From contig NC_084760.1 in NCBI RefSeq assembly GCF_028858725.1, positions 65,663,867 through 65,727,866 on the forward strand: 64,000 nt of DNA. Direction: 5' to 3'. How positions within the stretch are numbered: the stretch's first letter is position 1; every line of letters begins with the position of its first letter. The notes beneath the pieces are model-generated. The model saw nothing but the letters and a program-made list of their open reading frames with translations. It did not search any database and was not told where the DNA came from. The stretch is from Colius striatus (Eukaryota > Chordata > Aves > Coliiformes > Coliidae). The position numbers and the translations under genes are program-made. Shown here one piece after another: positions 36,501 through 49,441 of this stretch.

Positions 36501-39500
36501 ATGTACTATGACACATTACTGAGTCAGATGGAAATGCCACATGGTTACATGGGCAGTTCTGGTGGTGGCAAGGGATTTCAAAGGTAGATAGGAATGGTAT
36601 GCCAAGCGTAGGGAAAACAAGGTGTTTGCTGAAGAAACTGAGAACCAAATATATGGCGATAGTGCGACTAGCAAACATAGGAGCACAGTGTTCTCAAATC
36701 TGCCTTTGCAATTGAGGTGTGCTTCAGTAAGTTCTTGGTGTCAAATTCTGGGGGGGGAAAAAAGTATGATTCTGCTTTCCTAAGAAGCAGGTTTCCACTT
36801 GAGTAGCTGCAGACAGTCCGTGCTGGTGTATGCAATGCGTGTGTGTGGTTCCCAAACAAAAGGAGAACTGGTTCTGAAAATGTCTCTGTAGATAATGCCT
36901 GCAGAAGCACTGCTGGTGGAGGGCTCTTGAGTTCTGATCACAGGAAGGAAAAACCCACAGTGCTTCCTAGCAAAAAAGGAAAGGCATTGTATTAAATTCA
37001 TGTTTCAGTGCAGGCTCTCTACAAATCCAGTTTATCAGGCATCTGGCACTCCTGAAATGGCTTTCCGTGTATGGAGATTTTCTTGAGAAAGCTTTGGCTT
37101 ATTCTTCAGTCCTCCCCTAAATTTCAGTTGTAGAGCACTTGGTGATGGAGGTGAAATGTTGGAAGCTGTTAGTGGAGGCAGCTGGGGACAGCGCTTGCAG
37201 TTGGAAGCCTGCTAGACAGAAGGCTCTCTCTTTGAGCTGTACTGTGTAGGGACAGCGTTCTGCTCTCACAAGCCTCGTGCAGTGCTTTGCACTTGAGGCA
37301 GGAAGGAGGGCTTTGTGTAGGGAATAAGAGCTGCTGTGTTACTGCAGCGTGTGCTGACGAGGCATTTAATGCAACCATTACCTCATGTGCCTACAGCAGC
37401 CTATATGAAAATAGAATGGGGATGCTGCTTTAAGTGCTCCAGGGTAATGTAAGAGGCAACACTGCCCACCAGACTTTGCAATAGTTCTCTCCCAGTATTT
37501 GCACTAACTCGGTTTTGCTGATTCCCTCAGAGAAACAAGCTCACTACATTCTTATCTGAATACTTCCCTGCAAGCTCCCTGTACTGGCATTGTTTTCCCA
37601 GCTGATAATGAGGTGGCTTGTCTCCTTGCTGCTGCCTTGTTTCAGTGAGGCCATCAAGCCCTATGCAGGTGAGGTCCTGCTTTAGAAACGAGCTGCCTAC
37701 TTGATTTTAGTCTTTTCTCTGCAGTTATGTCCCAACAATGGTTTTAAGTTGGTGTTGCCTCTGTTAAAAGGTTGATCTGTCCCCTACAACAAAATACCAC
37801 TGGCTGATGGTTGTGTATCTTACAAGTACCTGCAGCATGTACTGCTGAATGAACAGCCACCATATACCAGTCCCAGTTGGACAGCTGCTTTCACACTGAA
37901 AAAGGAACAGAACCAGGCTAGCTGTTATAGCCCTGCAGCATCCAAGCCAGAATGCACAAAATAACAATGAAGATGCTGTACTGAATCCTCAGAGTAGAGG
38001 ATTTAAAGTTAACTAGGCCAAAGAGAGACAATTCAGATAAACAAATAAACATTTATGGTGTCATTACTAGCAGGATGAAGGCTTGCCACCAACTGCTCTT
38101 CTGGACCATTCAGCACAGACATGGTTAAAATACCGATTGAGGACATGTATTTGTGACTGGCATTTCTCCTTGTTCCAGTGCTCTTAACAGCCATCCTGTT
38201 GCTGCCCTGCACAGAGTGGTTGCAACCACCTCACAACAAAAGCTGCCTAGGGTTAGGGTGGGTTTTTTACCTTTTTAGGTATGTATACCATGCCAGTCAT
38301 GGCTGTTACAAGCCAAGGATTGAAGAAGGAGTCCTACAGTTACAAAAGTACATATTCTTTTTGGAAGCAGTTGGCTGCACTGGGAGTTTATGGATTCATT
38401 TCAACCCATACTGTGACACAGCTATAGGGTTTTGTCAGATGGAACAAATCTGCATTGTCCCCAGCAACATAATGGCTGCTAATGTCAGCCCTTGTGATGA
38501 ATCCAGGGGTTGTGAAGCAGCTCTGAAAAGGAGTAGCACCAGCTACTAACAGCTTTTTGCTTTGGAAAGCTGAAAAATCCAGTTCTTGCTAATGTCTCTT
38601 TAGCTTCTAGTCAGTCCCAGTTCTCAGCTGCATTTTAACAGTGAATTTTGAATTTCCAGACTAAATACTCTCAACATTTTTGGAATCTGAGCTGACTTGC
38701 CAGCAGTGCTCAGCTTCTTTATAAGGAAACAACTTGGATACATGTTTCTGGCTGTGCAGTAGCACAAACACATGCTCTGGACTGCACAATTTGCATCGAT
38801 GTGCAGCTCTGTCGCTGCTGCTGCTGCTTGCCTCTGGCTTTCTGATGAGCATTAGCCTCTTCTTTCAAAGTTAACTTGTTGACAGCAGGATCTGGTAGAG
38901 GGGAATTAGTTGTGGTCTTGGAGCAAAGGCCTAGAATTTGCTAAGGTGGAGCTAGGTGACATGAACCAATTACGTGCTTACTAGGCTCATTCCCGTGCTA
39001 GTTCAGGCTTTCTGAGCATTTTCTACTTAGTATCTTGAGTCTTTTATGTCACCTGCTGAGTCGGAAGACAAACCTCAGAGTCAAACAAGGAAAAGGTTGT
39101 CCTGTTGGCTGTGGATTTGTCGTTAGTGAATGAGTTGTAGTTGCTGCACTGTTTGCTTTATTAGGGTAACCTTGTATTATTTAGAGTCTTCCCAGAGAGC
39201 TCTTGCCTACACCAGCCACAAGGACATGAGGAGAAAGACCTTTATTCATCATTAGTTCTCAGTCACACACTGACAAAGTGCACTGCCTCCAAATGGAGGA
39301 GGTGACATAGGAATGAGTCACTTTGAGTTGATGTTTGCACTCCTGCTCAAATTCATCCTGGAACAGGCTTGTTCCACTTACTTTCCTTGCCTTGTTGGAG
39401 ATATGCATACTCCCTCTTCTCCCTTCTCAGAGTGAACCAAGGGATTCTGGATAGATTACCCCTAATAGATAAGCTGTGCATTGTAAATCTTGAGGGAGGT

Positions 39501-42500
39501 CCCCTTGTGTTTCAGCAAACCCCTGAAGATCAGTGTTCTCAAGGCTAGGCAAAAATTTCTGTTTCAGACTGACTGCTGCATGAGACTGCCTTGATTTTGC
39601 ATGACCAGCCTTTGGCAGATACCTAGATGCCAAACTTCATGGTTATAGTATTCTACCAACTGTGTCACTTTGCTGGGTTAGCAAAGCTGTGCCAGTTACT
39701 AGAAGTTACAGAGGGGGTTGTGTTGGTAGAAGGAGAATCTGGGCTTATCTGAGGTCTTGCATGGTAGGCATTGGTCAAGGCTTTGGAAAAGAACAAACAT
39801 GTAATTAGTTGGCCAGTGAGTAATCATCTCTCAAGGACAGCCTGTTTGAAGGATGGTACCAGCAGTTCCCCTTCACCACTCATCTGCCTGGTTTTGCAGC
39901 TGAACTCTGCTGTTTCTTCAGAACACTTCCACTCTGACGAGGTACAGCGTTCCCCACAAAATAAATCTGTGGAGCACCTTTAGTCTTTTTCAACCTTTAG
40001 TCTTTTTCAGTTGATGTGTCTCACATGATGCTCTCCCTGGCTGATTAGTACTGCTGACTGTGCTTTTAACAGTGCCGTGTGGCAGTTTACACAGAGGGAG
40101 GAGGAGGGTCATTTTCCTTCTGAGATATGAATTGCCATACCTGAGGATAACGTCATTTGAATTTGGAAGACTGAAAACCAACAGGGGAAAGGAGCAGTAT
40201 TAGAAAGGAATCTCACTGTTTATGTGGCATGCAGTGTTTTGTGCAGCTAGATGAGTGGTGGACTGGCTTTAATTTAGTCTTTACTGCTCTGGCTATGATG
40301 TCCTTCTAGCAGTGTCTGCTGGCCAGTTTGGCTTCTCATATTTGCAGTAGTCACTATTGCAGAGCTCCTTCTAAGCTCTCCAACTTCACTGCACCCTGAG
40401 AACAAAACTGAGATACAAATGCCTCTACCTTGTCAGCTCCTTTATTCTTCCCTCATTCCCAAAAAAGCAGCAGACTGAAAATGCAGTTCAGCCTCATGTC
40501 GTTCTTGATAGGTCTTGTCCTCTTTTATTCTATGCAGCTCCCTTTAACATTAGATGTGTGATGCTGCATCTATACCTATTACAGCTAGCACAGGGGGATA
40601 CCACTAACTAACTAGAATTTCCTCTCAGACTTCATGGAGGGGGGGCAGCTTGCTTTAAAAACTGGTGGGAATTAGATAATAGGCTTGCAAGTTCTCCCTC
40701 TAAAACACTGAATTCAGAGCCACTTCTGAAAGTTGGCTAGTTGAGCCATCCGCACCACTGTGGTTCCGCTGCCCCACCATGTCTCTTGACCTCTAAACCA
40801 AATCCATGTGATGAGTGTGGAATTTGGCCACCTCTGTTCCCAAAGCTGCTGCTAGTAAGAATGCTACAAATGGCTGGGAGACTTGGAACAGCGGGTTCTC
40901 CTGGGCTTGCTTGTCCAGCCAGCCTGAAATGGGTAACAAAACTAAGCTGCTGTAATGCCAGGCACCTGCCACAACTGAATCTCAAAGAGGATAAGGGGTG
41001 GACATGCGTGTAAAACTGCCCTAAAACACTGGTCTTGCGTAGATAGGGTCATGCCTTCTTTGGGCTGGTTTGGGTTTGGCAGCTGGCTGTGGGCAGCAAT
41101 GAGACTTGGGATTCCTTACTTGGCCTAGAAAGAGAGAGCCTGCAGCCTTTTCTGACGAGACCCTCAGACCACTGGTCACTCTTGCCAGTATCAGTCGTCT
41201 TCCAGCCTCAGATTTAAGGCAGTGCAGCAATGTAGTTGCGAAAACTTGGCATTGTTTGCCCTAAAGGCCTTTGCTTTGTCCTTGCAGGCATCCGGAGTGC
41301 AAGTTGCCGATGAGGTGTGCCGTATCTTCTACGACATGAAAGTGCGCAAGTGCTCCACGCCCGAGGAGGTGAAGAAGAGGAAGAAGGCTGTCATCTTCTG
41401 CCTCAGTCCAGACAAAAAGTGCATTATCGTGGAAGAAGGCAAAGAGATTCTGGTGGGAGACGTGGGCGTGACGGTGACCGACCCTTTCAAGCACTTTGTG
41501 CAGATGCTGCCCGAGAAGGATTGCCGTTATGCCTTGTATGACGCCAGCTTCGAGACCAAGGAGTCCAAAAAAGAAGAGCTGATGTTTTTCTTGTGGTAAG
41601 CCTTCTTCCCCAACTCACTCCAGGCACTTGTGGGTGAGGTCTCCGAGCTGTTTGTATCACTCAGGCTCCAAGTGAGCCAGACAGCCTGATGGCTGTGTTC
41701 TGAGGCAGGAGACGTTTCACTCAGTGGGGTACTGTTTTCGTCTCTGCTGGATGGTCAGTGTCACTAATTGCATTCTTTTTGGTGTGTCCCAACTAGGGCA
41801 CCAGAACAAGCACCTCTCAAAAGTAAGATGATCTACGCAAGCTCCAAGGATGCAATCAAAAAGAAGTTCCAAGGTGCGTAAAAACAGCCAGTGCTCAGGC
41901 ACGTGCCCGTACAATGCTTGCAAAGCGAGGCTTAACCCTTGGCACTTTGCTTTGGAGTTGTTTTTCTGACATGCTAGTAACAGAGCTAAGGTGAGCTCTA
42001 GCTAAAGCTTACACTGTCTGACTCTCTGAATTTTAGAGACTAGAGCTGTGCTTAGCACAAGAGGAGGCATTGCAGCCTGTGCTACTCTAGCTACACTGCA
42101 CAGAGCGGCACCTCTGCAGGCTGGAAACCATTAGGTTCATACTGTGGAGCTGGGTTTTGTGCAGAGCTACCTGTGTGGCAGAGGCCTTTCAGCCCTGTGT
42201 CTGTTGAGATACACCATCTCATAAACTCCCCCACACTGCAGTAGCAGTAATTAACAATGTACTTGCTTTAGAGCTGTGCTGATGATTACTCATTTCCAAA
42301 GGTGTTGGAGAAGCAGAGTTCTGTTCAGCTTGTCAGGCACCATTAACCAAGGAGTAAACACCTTGCTGCAGCATTTGGGAGTTTCAGGCTAAGTCAGTCA
42401 TTGTGGGGGCTTGTAGCCAAATGTCACTTCCCCCTCTCCCCTCCCTTCAGTTCCTCATGCTGTGCTGGACCAAAATCTTGCAGTGTGCAAGACTGACGGT

Positions 42501-43227
42501 CTCCTTGTGCAGCAGTGCCAGCCTTCACGGGATAATTCAGCAGTGTCTTGGAGCTGCCCAGCCTGGCACTTGTGTGCTGCACACGTGGAAGTCGCAAAAG
42601 GGGAGATCTTGAAGCAATTCTGCTTTTCTCTGCATAAGACAGACTGGGGTTGGGTTCCTCACCCTCCTGAGAAAAGAGACCACTGTTGATTGCTTAAACC
42701 AGCAAAGCCTTTGCAGTCTCTGCATCTTGGGTTCTCACTGATCCTTTCACCCACCTCCCCAGAGCCAGCAGGATCCAAGTCAGCCATCTTAGTGTGCCTG
42801 CATGTTGCTCCCTCCCCTGCCATATCCAGGGTGGCACTAGAAACCAGAGATTGATAGGCTGCAATGAAAAGGCTAACAGTCTGAGGGCTGATCTAGTGCA
42901 GACTTTCTTCCTTATATTTCTACTTGGTGTGTAGCCAGACATCTCCTGCAACATATCAGGGGAAAACCATCCCAGCTCCTAAGCTAAGGCAGAACTTACC
43001 TGCTGGAGTGACCAGCTCACCTCTTCTAATATTACTACCCAGTGTGTGTGTGTTTGGTTGATTGATGACCAGCATGTTGAGATACTGCATTATTGAGTGT
43101 TTTGCCTCTTTTTTTAGGCATAAAGCATGAATGCCAAGCAAATGGGCCAGAGGACCTCAACCGAGCTTGCATTGCTGAGAAGCTAGGAGGCTCCCTAGTT
43201 GTAGCTTTTGAAGGAAGTCCTGTGTAG
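32581..43227 (+). CDS. DSTN: Destrin (actin-depolymerising factor, ADF), complete gene
   Basis: Four coding exons (32581-32583, 41288-41595, 41797-41873, 43118-43227) join in frame to 498 nt, a 165-residue protein, the normal destrin length. Destrin binds actin monomers and filaments in the cytosol, severs filaments and speeds loss of subunits from their pointed ends. The single ADF-homology domain fills the protein. Visible landmarks are Ser3, the site of LIM-kinase inactivation in this family; the basic cluster KKRKK at 30-34 that acts as a nuclear signal; and the long actin-binding helix [15 protein letters not shown] at 114-128. The start [19 protein letters not shown] separates destrin from cofilin-1 and -2. 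All introns have GT-AG ends. No damage is seen. Its neighbour RRBP1 lies tail-to-tail on the other strand. Confidence 0.97.
32584..41287 (+). other. DSTN: DSTN intron 1 (8.7 kb)
   Basis: The donor GTAGGC is at 32584 and the acceptor CTTGCAG ends at 41287. The 5' kilobase is still CpG island. The rest holds a CR1 fragment at 35428-35715 and simple sequence (a T run at about 35381, C and AC runs near 35760, a CTG run near 38815). No coding exon was found; a 123-codon frame at 38178-38549 has no recognisable domain. Confidence 0.9.
35428..35715 (-). mobile_element. CR1 LINE fragment in DSTN intron 1
   Basis: The left end is GTCACAGAGTCACAGAATC, an inverted CR1 tail, followed by GGGTTGGAAGGGACCTCAAA, GTGCTCCCTCACCTGAACAG and CAGCTTATACCCATTGCC blocks. 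It is more diverged than the copies inside RRBP1 and lies antisense to DSTN. Confidence 0.92.
41288..41595 (+). CDS. DSTN: DSTN coding exon 2
   Basis: 308 nt between the acceptor TTGCAG and the donor GTAAGC. It encodes residues 2-103 and two bases of Trp104, covering Ser3, the KKRKK cluster and the central sheet of the ADF-homology domain ([20 protein letters not shown]). Confidence 0.97.
41797..41873 (+). CDS. DSTN: DSTN coding exon 3
   Basis: 77 nt between AACTAG and GTGCGT. It completes Trp104 and encodes [11 protein letters not shown] and the actin-binding helix segment [14 protein letters not shown]; the last base starts Gly130. Confidence 0.97.
43118..43227 (+). CDS. DSTN: DSTN coding exon 4 with stop
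   Basis: 110 nt after the acceptor TTTTTTTAG. It encodes residues 130-165 ([20 protein letters not shown] through VVAFEGSPV) and ends at TAG, 43225-43227. Confidence 0.97.
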
Positions 43228-44575
43228 ATGTCATACAGTGCCACAACTCTACAAGCATTCCATGTTTTAATATATCAGTTATGTAAAGCAACCATTCTAG
43301 GCAAGGGTTTCACTAACTGTAGGGAAGCTGTCTTGTAGAATCAAGTAGATTTTGGAAATGTAGTTCATTATGTACAAATGACCCTAAATAAATCAAATCT
43401 AAGGATTTATCTTGGTGTATTAATATTTGCATTGGTTGTCCAGCCCAATACTGTCCCTGATGGATTAACACTAGAGGTCTCCAAAAATATTGGTCCAGTG
43501 CAGCAGTGTATCCTGGGATGAAAGGAGGGGAGGTGAGAACAATCTGCTTCCTCTTCCTGCTTTCTCTAAATTGTAACAAGCAAAATTCAATCAGTCTTTT
43601 TGAGGCTACTGGCCAAATTGCCAAACTCAAAAAAAACCTTTCCCCCCCCCCCCTGCAATTGTTTTAATACAAAGCTTAAAAACCTGTAGTTAAAGTTTAG
43701 GCTAAAGCAACCTGTTGGCACCAAAACTGGGTTAAATTCTTTGTGCTTGCAGTTGCAGAGCTACACTGATAAAGGCTAATTCTGAAGTGAAATAAGAGTT
43801 TTCTGGAGAAACAGCCCTAATCCATTCTCTTGTGACTTCACAGTGCAGTAATAATAATATTTAAAGGTTCACTTGTTCTGTAGGTTCAAATTTCTTGTTA
43901 CAAAATGTCTCGAGGGCTCTTCCAGCCTGAGTGGTTCTATACAAAAATGCTTCTTCTGTTGATGTAGTTTGATTTTTAGAACTAGCTTAGTCTAATACAC
44001 ACTAGTGGATGGGATGCTTCTGAGGCTTTGACAATGCAGATTCTTAGAGCTCTCCAGTTACGAGTAGTACAATGAGAAAGAACCACACCTTAAATAAAAC
44101 CAAAGTGGTGTTCTCAGCCCCAGCCTTTGGTCACTTGGTCCATTTCTCCATAATTACTATTGATTTAACTTAGTAGAACCAATCAGCCTGACTAATACGG
44201 CTTGATCTGGGCTTTTTTGTCTGTTAGCTTCTTTAATTCTGTAGAAATGCATGGAAATATCACCTACTAGAAAGTTTGACCTGAAATGCCTTTTGTATGG
44301 GGGAGGGGGGAGGGAGTAGAGAAACATTCCTGTGCCAGCTACAGAGATCTTAAAAGCTTCCATGTTTCACCAGTGGTTGATTAAAGCTGTTTTCCTTTGT
44401 GTAATGTGTACATGGGAGTTGCAGAGTTTTTTCCTGTATGTCTGTAGAGAAAAAGAGAACAAAAAAGAAACCCCAACCAAACCCCACCACCCTTAGCCTC
44501 CAGTGCGTTCATGTGCTATGTTCTGTGTGTGCCAAATTCAAATAGCCTAAATAAATGGGGTTTCCCCTCCCCTGG
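43228..44575 (+). other. DSTN: DSTN 3' untranslated region, three polyadenylation signals
   Basis: After the stop codon, AATAAA occurs at 43387-43392, 44093-44098 and 44550-44555 on the plus strand. The last would give a 3' untranslated region of about 1.35 kb; use of the first would give about 180 nt. The true end is inferred, not seen. Confidence 0.65.
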
Positions 44576-47500
44576 GTCAGTGACTGATTCCTCTCCAGCC
44601 TCGGGCTCAACCCTCCTGCAGCGGGGCTGGTGCTGCTGCTGGGGCCCTCGGGGAGCCGCTCTGCCCTGTGCTGCTCTGCAGGGGAGAAAGGAGGGAGGGA
44701 GGGGGCAGGAACGAGCTGGTTTAGGGCAAGGAGCAGTTCAGGGGGAAAGCAGCTTCACCTGTCTCTGAAGTGTGCTGCCCTCCTTGACCCTGCACTCCTG
44801 TCCCAGTTGAGCCACTGCTAGCCTGCTGCAGGCCCCAGCTCCCCAACAGCACCTGGGCTCTGCCTTTTAGGCTTTGGGCCCACGTTTCCTTGGGGTGGGG
44901 AGCTTCATGGGAAACACATTTGTACTATGAGCAGGAGAAACGGACCACCTGTCAGTTACTTTGTGCTGTTTTCTCTGGCTGGCCCAGACAGTTACAGCCT
45001 GCCGCTTCCTCTGAGCTCTTGGCCAGAGGTGCAGGGACAGGCTCCCCCTTCCTCTGAGCTCTTGGCCAGAGGTGCAGGGACAGGCTCCCCCTTCCTCTGA
45101 GCTCTTGGCCAGAGGTGCAGGGACAGGCTCCCCCTTCCTCTGAGCTCTTGGCCAGAGGTGCAGGGAGGCTGCCCCTTCCTCTGTAGCTCTTGGGCAGGGA
45201 CAGAGAGCTGAACTGTCAAGCTGAGCACTGCTGTCCTGGTTTCTCTGCAGGGCCATGGAAATGATGGTCCATTACCTAAGAGAGTGTGTGCCCTCCTTCT
45301 CTGGCCATGCTGAGTGGTTAAAACCTTTAATTAAAGGCAGGCATTGAGTGCTTGCTCTAGGTTGGCACCCACATGGGTCACAGGGTTGGAAGCACAAGGT
45401 TTTTGTCCTGCAAAGAGAACCAGAGTTTGCTTTGAGAGAAGCAAACGGGCACGGTTGCTGCTGGTGCTTTTAGCCTGTGTCTCAGTTGACTCTGAGCTTG
45501 CCCAAATGGGTCATGATCCTCATAAACAGTTCCTCCTTGCTGAGGTGTCTTGCAGCACTAGTTTCTGTCCAAAGTCCAGCTTGAGATAAGGAAGCCAGCC
45601 TAACACAGCAGGAGTGGTGGTGGCTGACAAACAAAGGGAACTCCCAGCCAAGATCCACCAGATAAGAGGTGCCTCCAGACTGCAGGCATCTGGGAGGAGA
45701 GATACCCAGCCCAGGTGACTCTGCACTGGTCTCCTGCCTGGAATTTCCTTCTTTGGTTAGAAAAGGGAGCAGGAGCCCCTGCAAAGGGGAAAGGCCAACA
45801 GACCTGGAAGGTGGAAGAGCACTTCCCACAACCTGAGAGCCCTCAGATCATGGACTTGGGTACAAAGTGCCAGGCCTTTGAGGGCTGAGAAGCCTGAGGT
45901 GGCATTTTGGGCTATGTCCTGGTGTGGCCCCACTGTTTCAGCCAATCTCTGAGGCTTTGGCTGCTTTTAGGACCCTCACAGCAAGTCCTGAGGTGTTGCA
46001 CTGGTATCTCTGGAAGAACAGCCCTGCACTGTAGGGCTGGCAGCAACTCTTCACCTTCAGAGCTATAATGCTTCAGGCTTGTCCACATCACAGAGTCAGT
46101 GGGCCAAACCACCAGCTCCCAAGGCTGTTTGTGACCGTTTCTGGGGTTGTTGGGAGGGAATGAAAAGCACAGGGAGATGTTTCCTCTTGTGACTGTTTCC
46201 AGTCGTTTCAGTTAAGGTTTCTCCCAGATCACCTAGAAAATGCAAGGCAAGCAGGGAAAGACAACATGAGGGATGCTTCCTAGAGCTTGGACCGTCACCA
46301 GGGAGAGAAATTGCTTTCTAACAGGACTACATGAAGAAGAAAAAAGGTGAAGGGGTTCCAGGTGATGGGCACAGCCCAGAGCCAGGCAAGCTCTGAGCCA
46401 GGACTGCAGTCTGGGTAGTGCAGCTTGGCTTCAGCAAAAGCAGGGCTTCTAGAGACCTTTTTTAAGTCCCTGCGAAGACAAAAGGTTCCCCAAATGCCAT
46501 TTCTGTTCATTCCACTGGGGAGAAGATGGGGATGGGAGATGGAGAGTGGTAATTCAGGCCTGATGAGCACGAGCAGCAGCAGATGGTGGAAGCACCGTTC
46601 AGCTGCTTCAACAAAGGTGAACTTGAGGGTCTTAAGCTGTGGTTTGATAAAGCCAGGAACCCAGGCTGAAAAGTTAACACCAGCAGGAAGATCCAGAGTT
46701 CTCCAGAATCACCCCAGCTGGGTGATTGCTTGATCCTTACCAAGAAAGTGTCTGCCTGCAGCACCCTGAGGCCTGGCTGCCTGCCCTGACTCACAGGCTG
46801 GGGAGTAAGAAGCTGACAGTGTGACTTGCCTGGAGGAAAGGAGATAACCCTCAGGTGAGGGGTATGTTACCAAAACCTGCTGTTGGGAGAGCAGGGGCTG
46901 GCCAGCCCTCAGCCCTTTGTGCTGCTGGGCAAGGCTTGGGTTCTTCTTAAACCCCTCAGGATGTCCTTCCCCTTCCACAAAGGTGCTGGGGGAAGAAGTC
47001 CCAGTGGTACCACTCCAGGTGCAGACGATTCAGCAAAACTTCTTTCCCCAAAGAGATGGGGGTTTTCAGCTCTGCTTAACCAGATCAGCACCTCTCTTTC
47101 TTCCTAAAACTGGAAGGGCACTGTGTTCCCCTCACACTGAGGACACCGAATCTGCTCCTGTGCAGCTTTTGGAGCCCCTCAGAGCCCACCTGCCCTGCAG
47201 CACACTGGGGATGCAGACAGCCCCCTGGCACTGGCTGTTCGGGGTGCTTTGTTACGCCTGGATATCTGCTCTGCTTTGCACAAGACCCCACAACAAAGGA
47301 AATCACCATTGCAGAAGCAGGAAAAAAGCCCTGAGAAACCAAAAGGTTGCATCACTTCACTGTCCCTGCTGCTCTGGGGCCCTTGCTGCTGATGAGGAGG
47401 GGTGGCAGCCACCCTGGGACACTCAACAGCTCATTCCGGCCTGGGGGTTGGACGAAGCTTTTTTGCAATTGTGGTAAAACCCTGGTGTTCTCTCACTTTT

Positions 47501-48344
47501 AGGGCTCTTAAAAGCCAAAAGGTGACAGGCCAGGTATGCTGCTCTGGGGCAGGAGATGATGCTGATGGTGTTGAGGCCCTTTGTTCATGAGGGCCTCCCC
47601 ATATGCCACAATGTCCAGAACAAGAAACCATTGAGGGGAGATGGAGCCATCAGAGTCTGGGCACTTAAAGGATCTGCTGCCTAAGAGTATGCAGTAGTCC
47701 TGAGAGCAGGGCTGGGAGGGGTGGGCAGCAGCAAGGCTCATGATGATGAGTGTGTGGGGTCTCAGCCATGATGTAAAAGGGCTGAAGCCACCCCACTGGG
47801 ACACAGCTGTCCTGACAGGCCTGAACTCCATCCCCCTCCATCTGCTGAGGAACTGCAGGCAGTGAGCTGTGGAGGGGTGTCACTGGTCCACCCACCAAAC
47901 GGGCAGGGGGCTCTCAGCCTTAAGGCTCAGCACAAACCTTCAGCAATGGGTGGGAGGCAGAGTTTTGGGGGAGGGAGGGCACACAGGAGAGTGGCTCTCA
48001 GCTTCCCTTTCCTCAGCCAGAACTCAGCAGGAACCCTTGTCCTTGCTCAGCCAAGGCTGAGGCTCTCACACACCCCCCTTTGCACATCCTTTCTCCATCA
48101 CAGTCCCCAAACCCACAGTGCTGAGGGGAAAGGACAGATGTCTGCCCAGTCCTGCCTGCATCAAGTCTCTGGTGTCTAACACAGAGGTTGAGTGCACACT
48201 GCTTTCCCCAAGGAAACAAAACAGGAGGTGGGCCTGTCCCTCAGCCCCCTTCCCAGCCATGGCTTTTGTACACCCTGGGAGGACCAAGCACTTCAGGGGC
48301 CTTTCCCCTTCCCTCCCTGCTCCTCTCAAATCCTGCTGATGTCA
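44576..48344. other. Intergenic region between convergent DSTN and RRBP1
   Basis: About 3.8 kb between the inferred 3' ends. Apart from a 43-bp minisatellite at 45005-45196 I see no gene or transposon. Many short open frames occur on both strands without recognisable domains, as expected of this GC-moderate stretch. Confidence 0.6.
45005..45196 (+). repeat. 43-bp minisatellite, about four units
   Basis: Units start with CTTCCTCTGAGCTCTTGGCC at 45005, 45048, 45091 and 45134, exactly 43 bp apart and nearly identical. A degraded fifth starts at 45175 after a shortened (41-bp) unit. The period is not a multiple of three, so the repeated peptides on the minus strand shift frame from unit to unit, which argues against coding. 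Confidence 0.95.
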
Positions 48345-49441
48345 GTGCCGGGCTCAGCAGCTTTATTGTGGGGAGACAGGCAGTGAGCTGTCACGTGGCC
48401 TCTGCCCCTTCCTAGGGAACCAGCTTGAAAAAGAGAAAAAAAACCCCAACAAATTAAAAATTACAAAGGAGGGAGAATAGAGGGAGCAAAATTAAAGAAG
48501 AAAGCCACAAGAAGGAGAGAGGAGAAGGCTGGAGAGGCTAGTGGGAGGACCACCACCACGCAGCATGAGAGGGCAGCGCTGAGGGTTAAGGAAGCAGCAG
48601 GAACAGTTACCGCAAGGCTGACGTGGCTCATCCCCCCCCTGCCCTGTCCCCACAGGACACCCTGCCCTGGGACACCCTCTGTCCTGCTCACACAGCCTCT
48701 GGGAAGGAAAGGAAAAGTTTCTCTCCTTTGCTTATATTGGAGCAAAAAAAACAAAGCGAGAGGATGGCTTTTGTGGCACAATCAACTGTGGGGAAGGATA
48801 AAGGATCTGCTCCTGGCCACAGCAAGATCCTTCTTTAGTGATGCCAAAGACTTGCCTGGCCTGCAAACTTAAAGAAAAAATAACCCAACCACCACCAGGA
48901 AAAATCGAGCAAGGCCAATCTCCTTTGAACTGTATCATTTTAATTGCATTGACACCCAGAAATACACCAAAGGATACGTGCCAAGAGCCCCCCGGCAAAG
49001 GGAGGCTTCCTTCCATGGTGGGCCTTTCACACTTAACTTTCACTCCAAAAACAAAAAAAAAAAGGAAAGAAAACAATTTAAAAATAACACCATAAAAATT
49101 GCACCAGTTGATGTACAAACAGAATTCCCTTTTCACACACTCGTGGGATCTGCCCTGGCAGGAGGGGGAGGCCCCAACGCAGCCGGAGCAGCTCCCTGGG
49201 CAAGGAACAGTTGTACAAAACAGTATGAAGATTTCCTTACAAACACCCAGCTGCAGTGTTTAACTGGCTGAGGGGGTTGGGTAGATATATTTTTCTCTTT
49301 CTTTTTTTAGGTTTCAAAACTAGGGTTTGGGTCACTAATGGCTTGTATCTTTTATCTACAGTAAAGTCAGCATATATCTTTTTTAAGGAATGTGTAAGGC
49401 ATTTTGGTAAGTTGAATGGTAAGGTCCAGGTCAAAGGCTCA
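48345..49441 (-). other. RRBP1: RRBP1 3' untranslated region
   Basis: It follows the RRBP1 stop codon on the minus strand. TTTATT at 48362-48367 is AATAAA on that strand and is the best polyadenylation signal, giving a 3' untranslated region of about 1.1 kb. A weaker ATTAAA (TTTAAT at 48938-48943) could give a shorter form. The sequence is A/T-rich near the stop and purine-rich further on, with no open frame of note. Confidence 0.65.

Noticed and set aside
38178-38549. 123-codon plus-strand frame with a hydrophobic start in DSTN intron 1
   Set aside because: The start resembles a signal peptide by composition, but there is no recognisable domain, splice support or neighbouring exon.
32581-43227. 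Cofilin-1 or cofilin-2 as an alternative identity
   Set aside because: The length of 165 residues and the destrin-type N-terminus ([15 protein letters not shown]) differ from the 166-residue cofilins.
44867-45256. 129-codon minus-strand frame with repeated CTSGQELRG/LHLWPRAQRK peptides
   Set aside because: It is generated by the 43-bp minisatellite; the period is not a multiple of three, so the two peptides are the same DNA in different frames.
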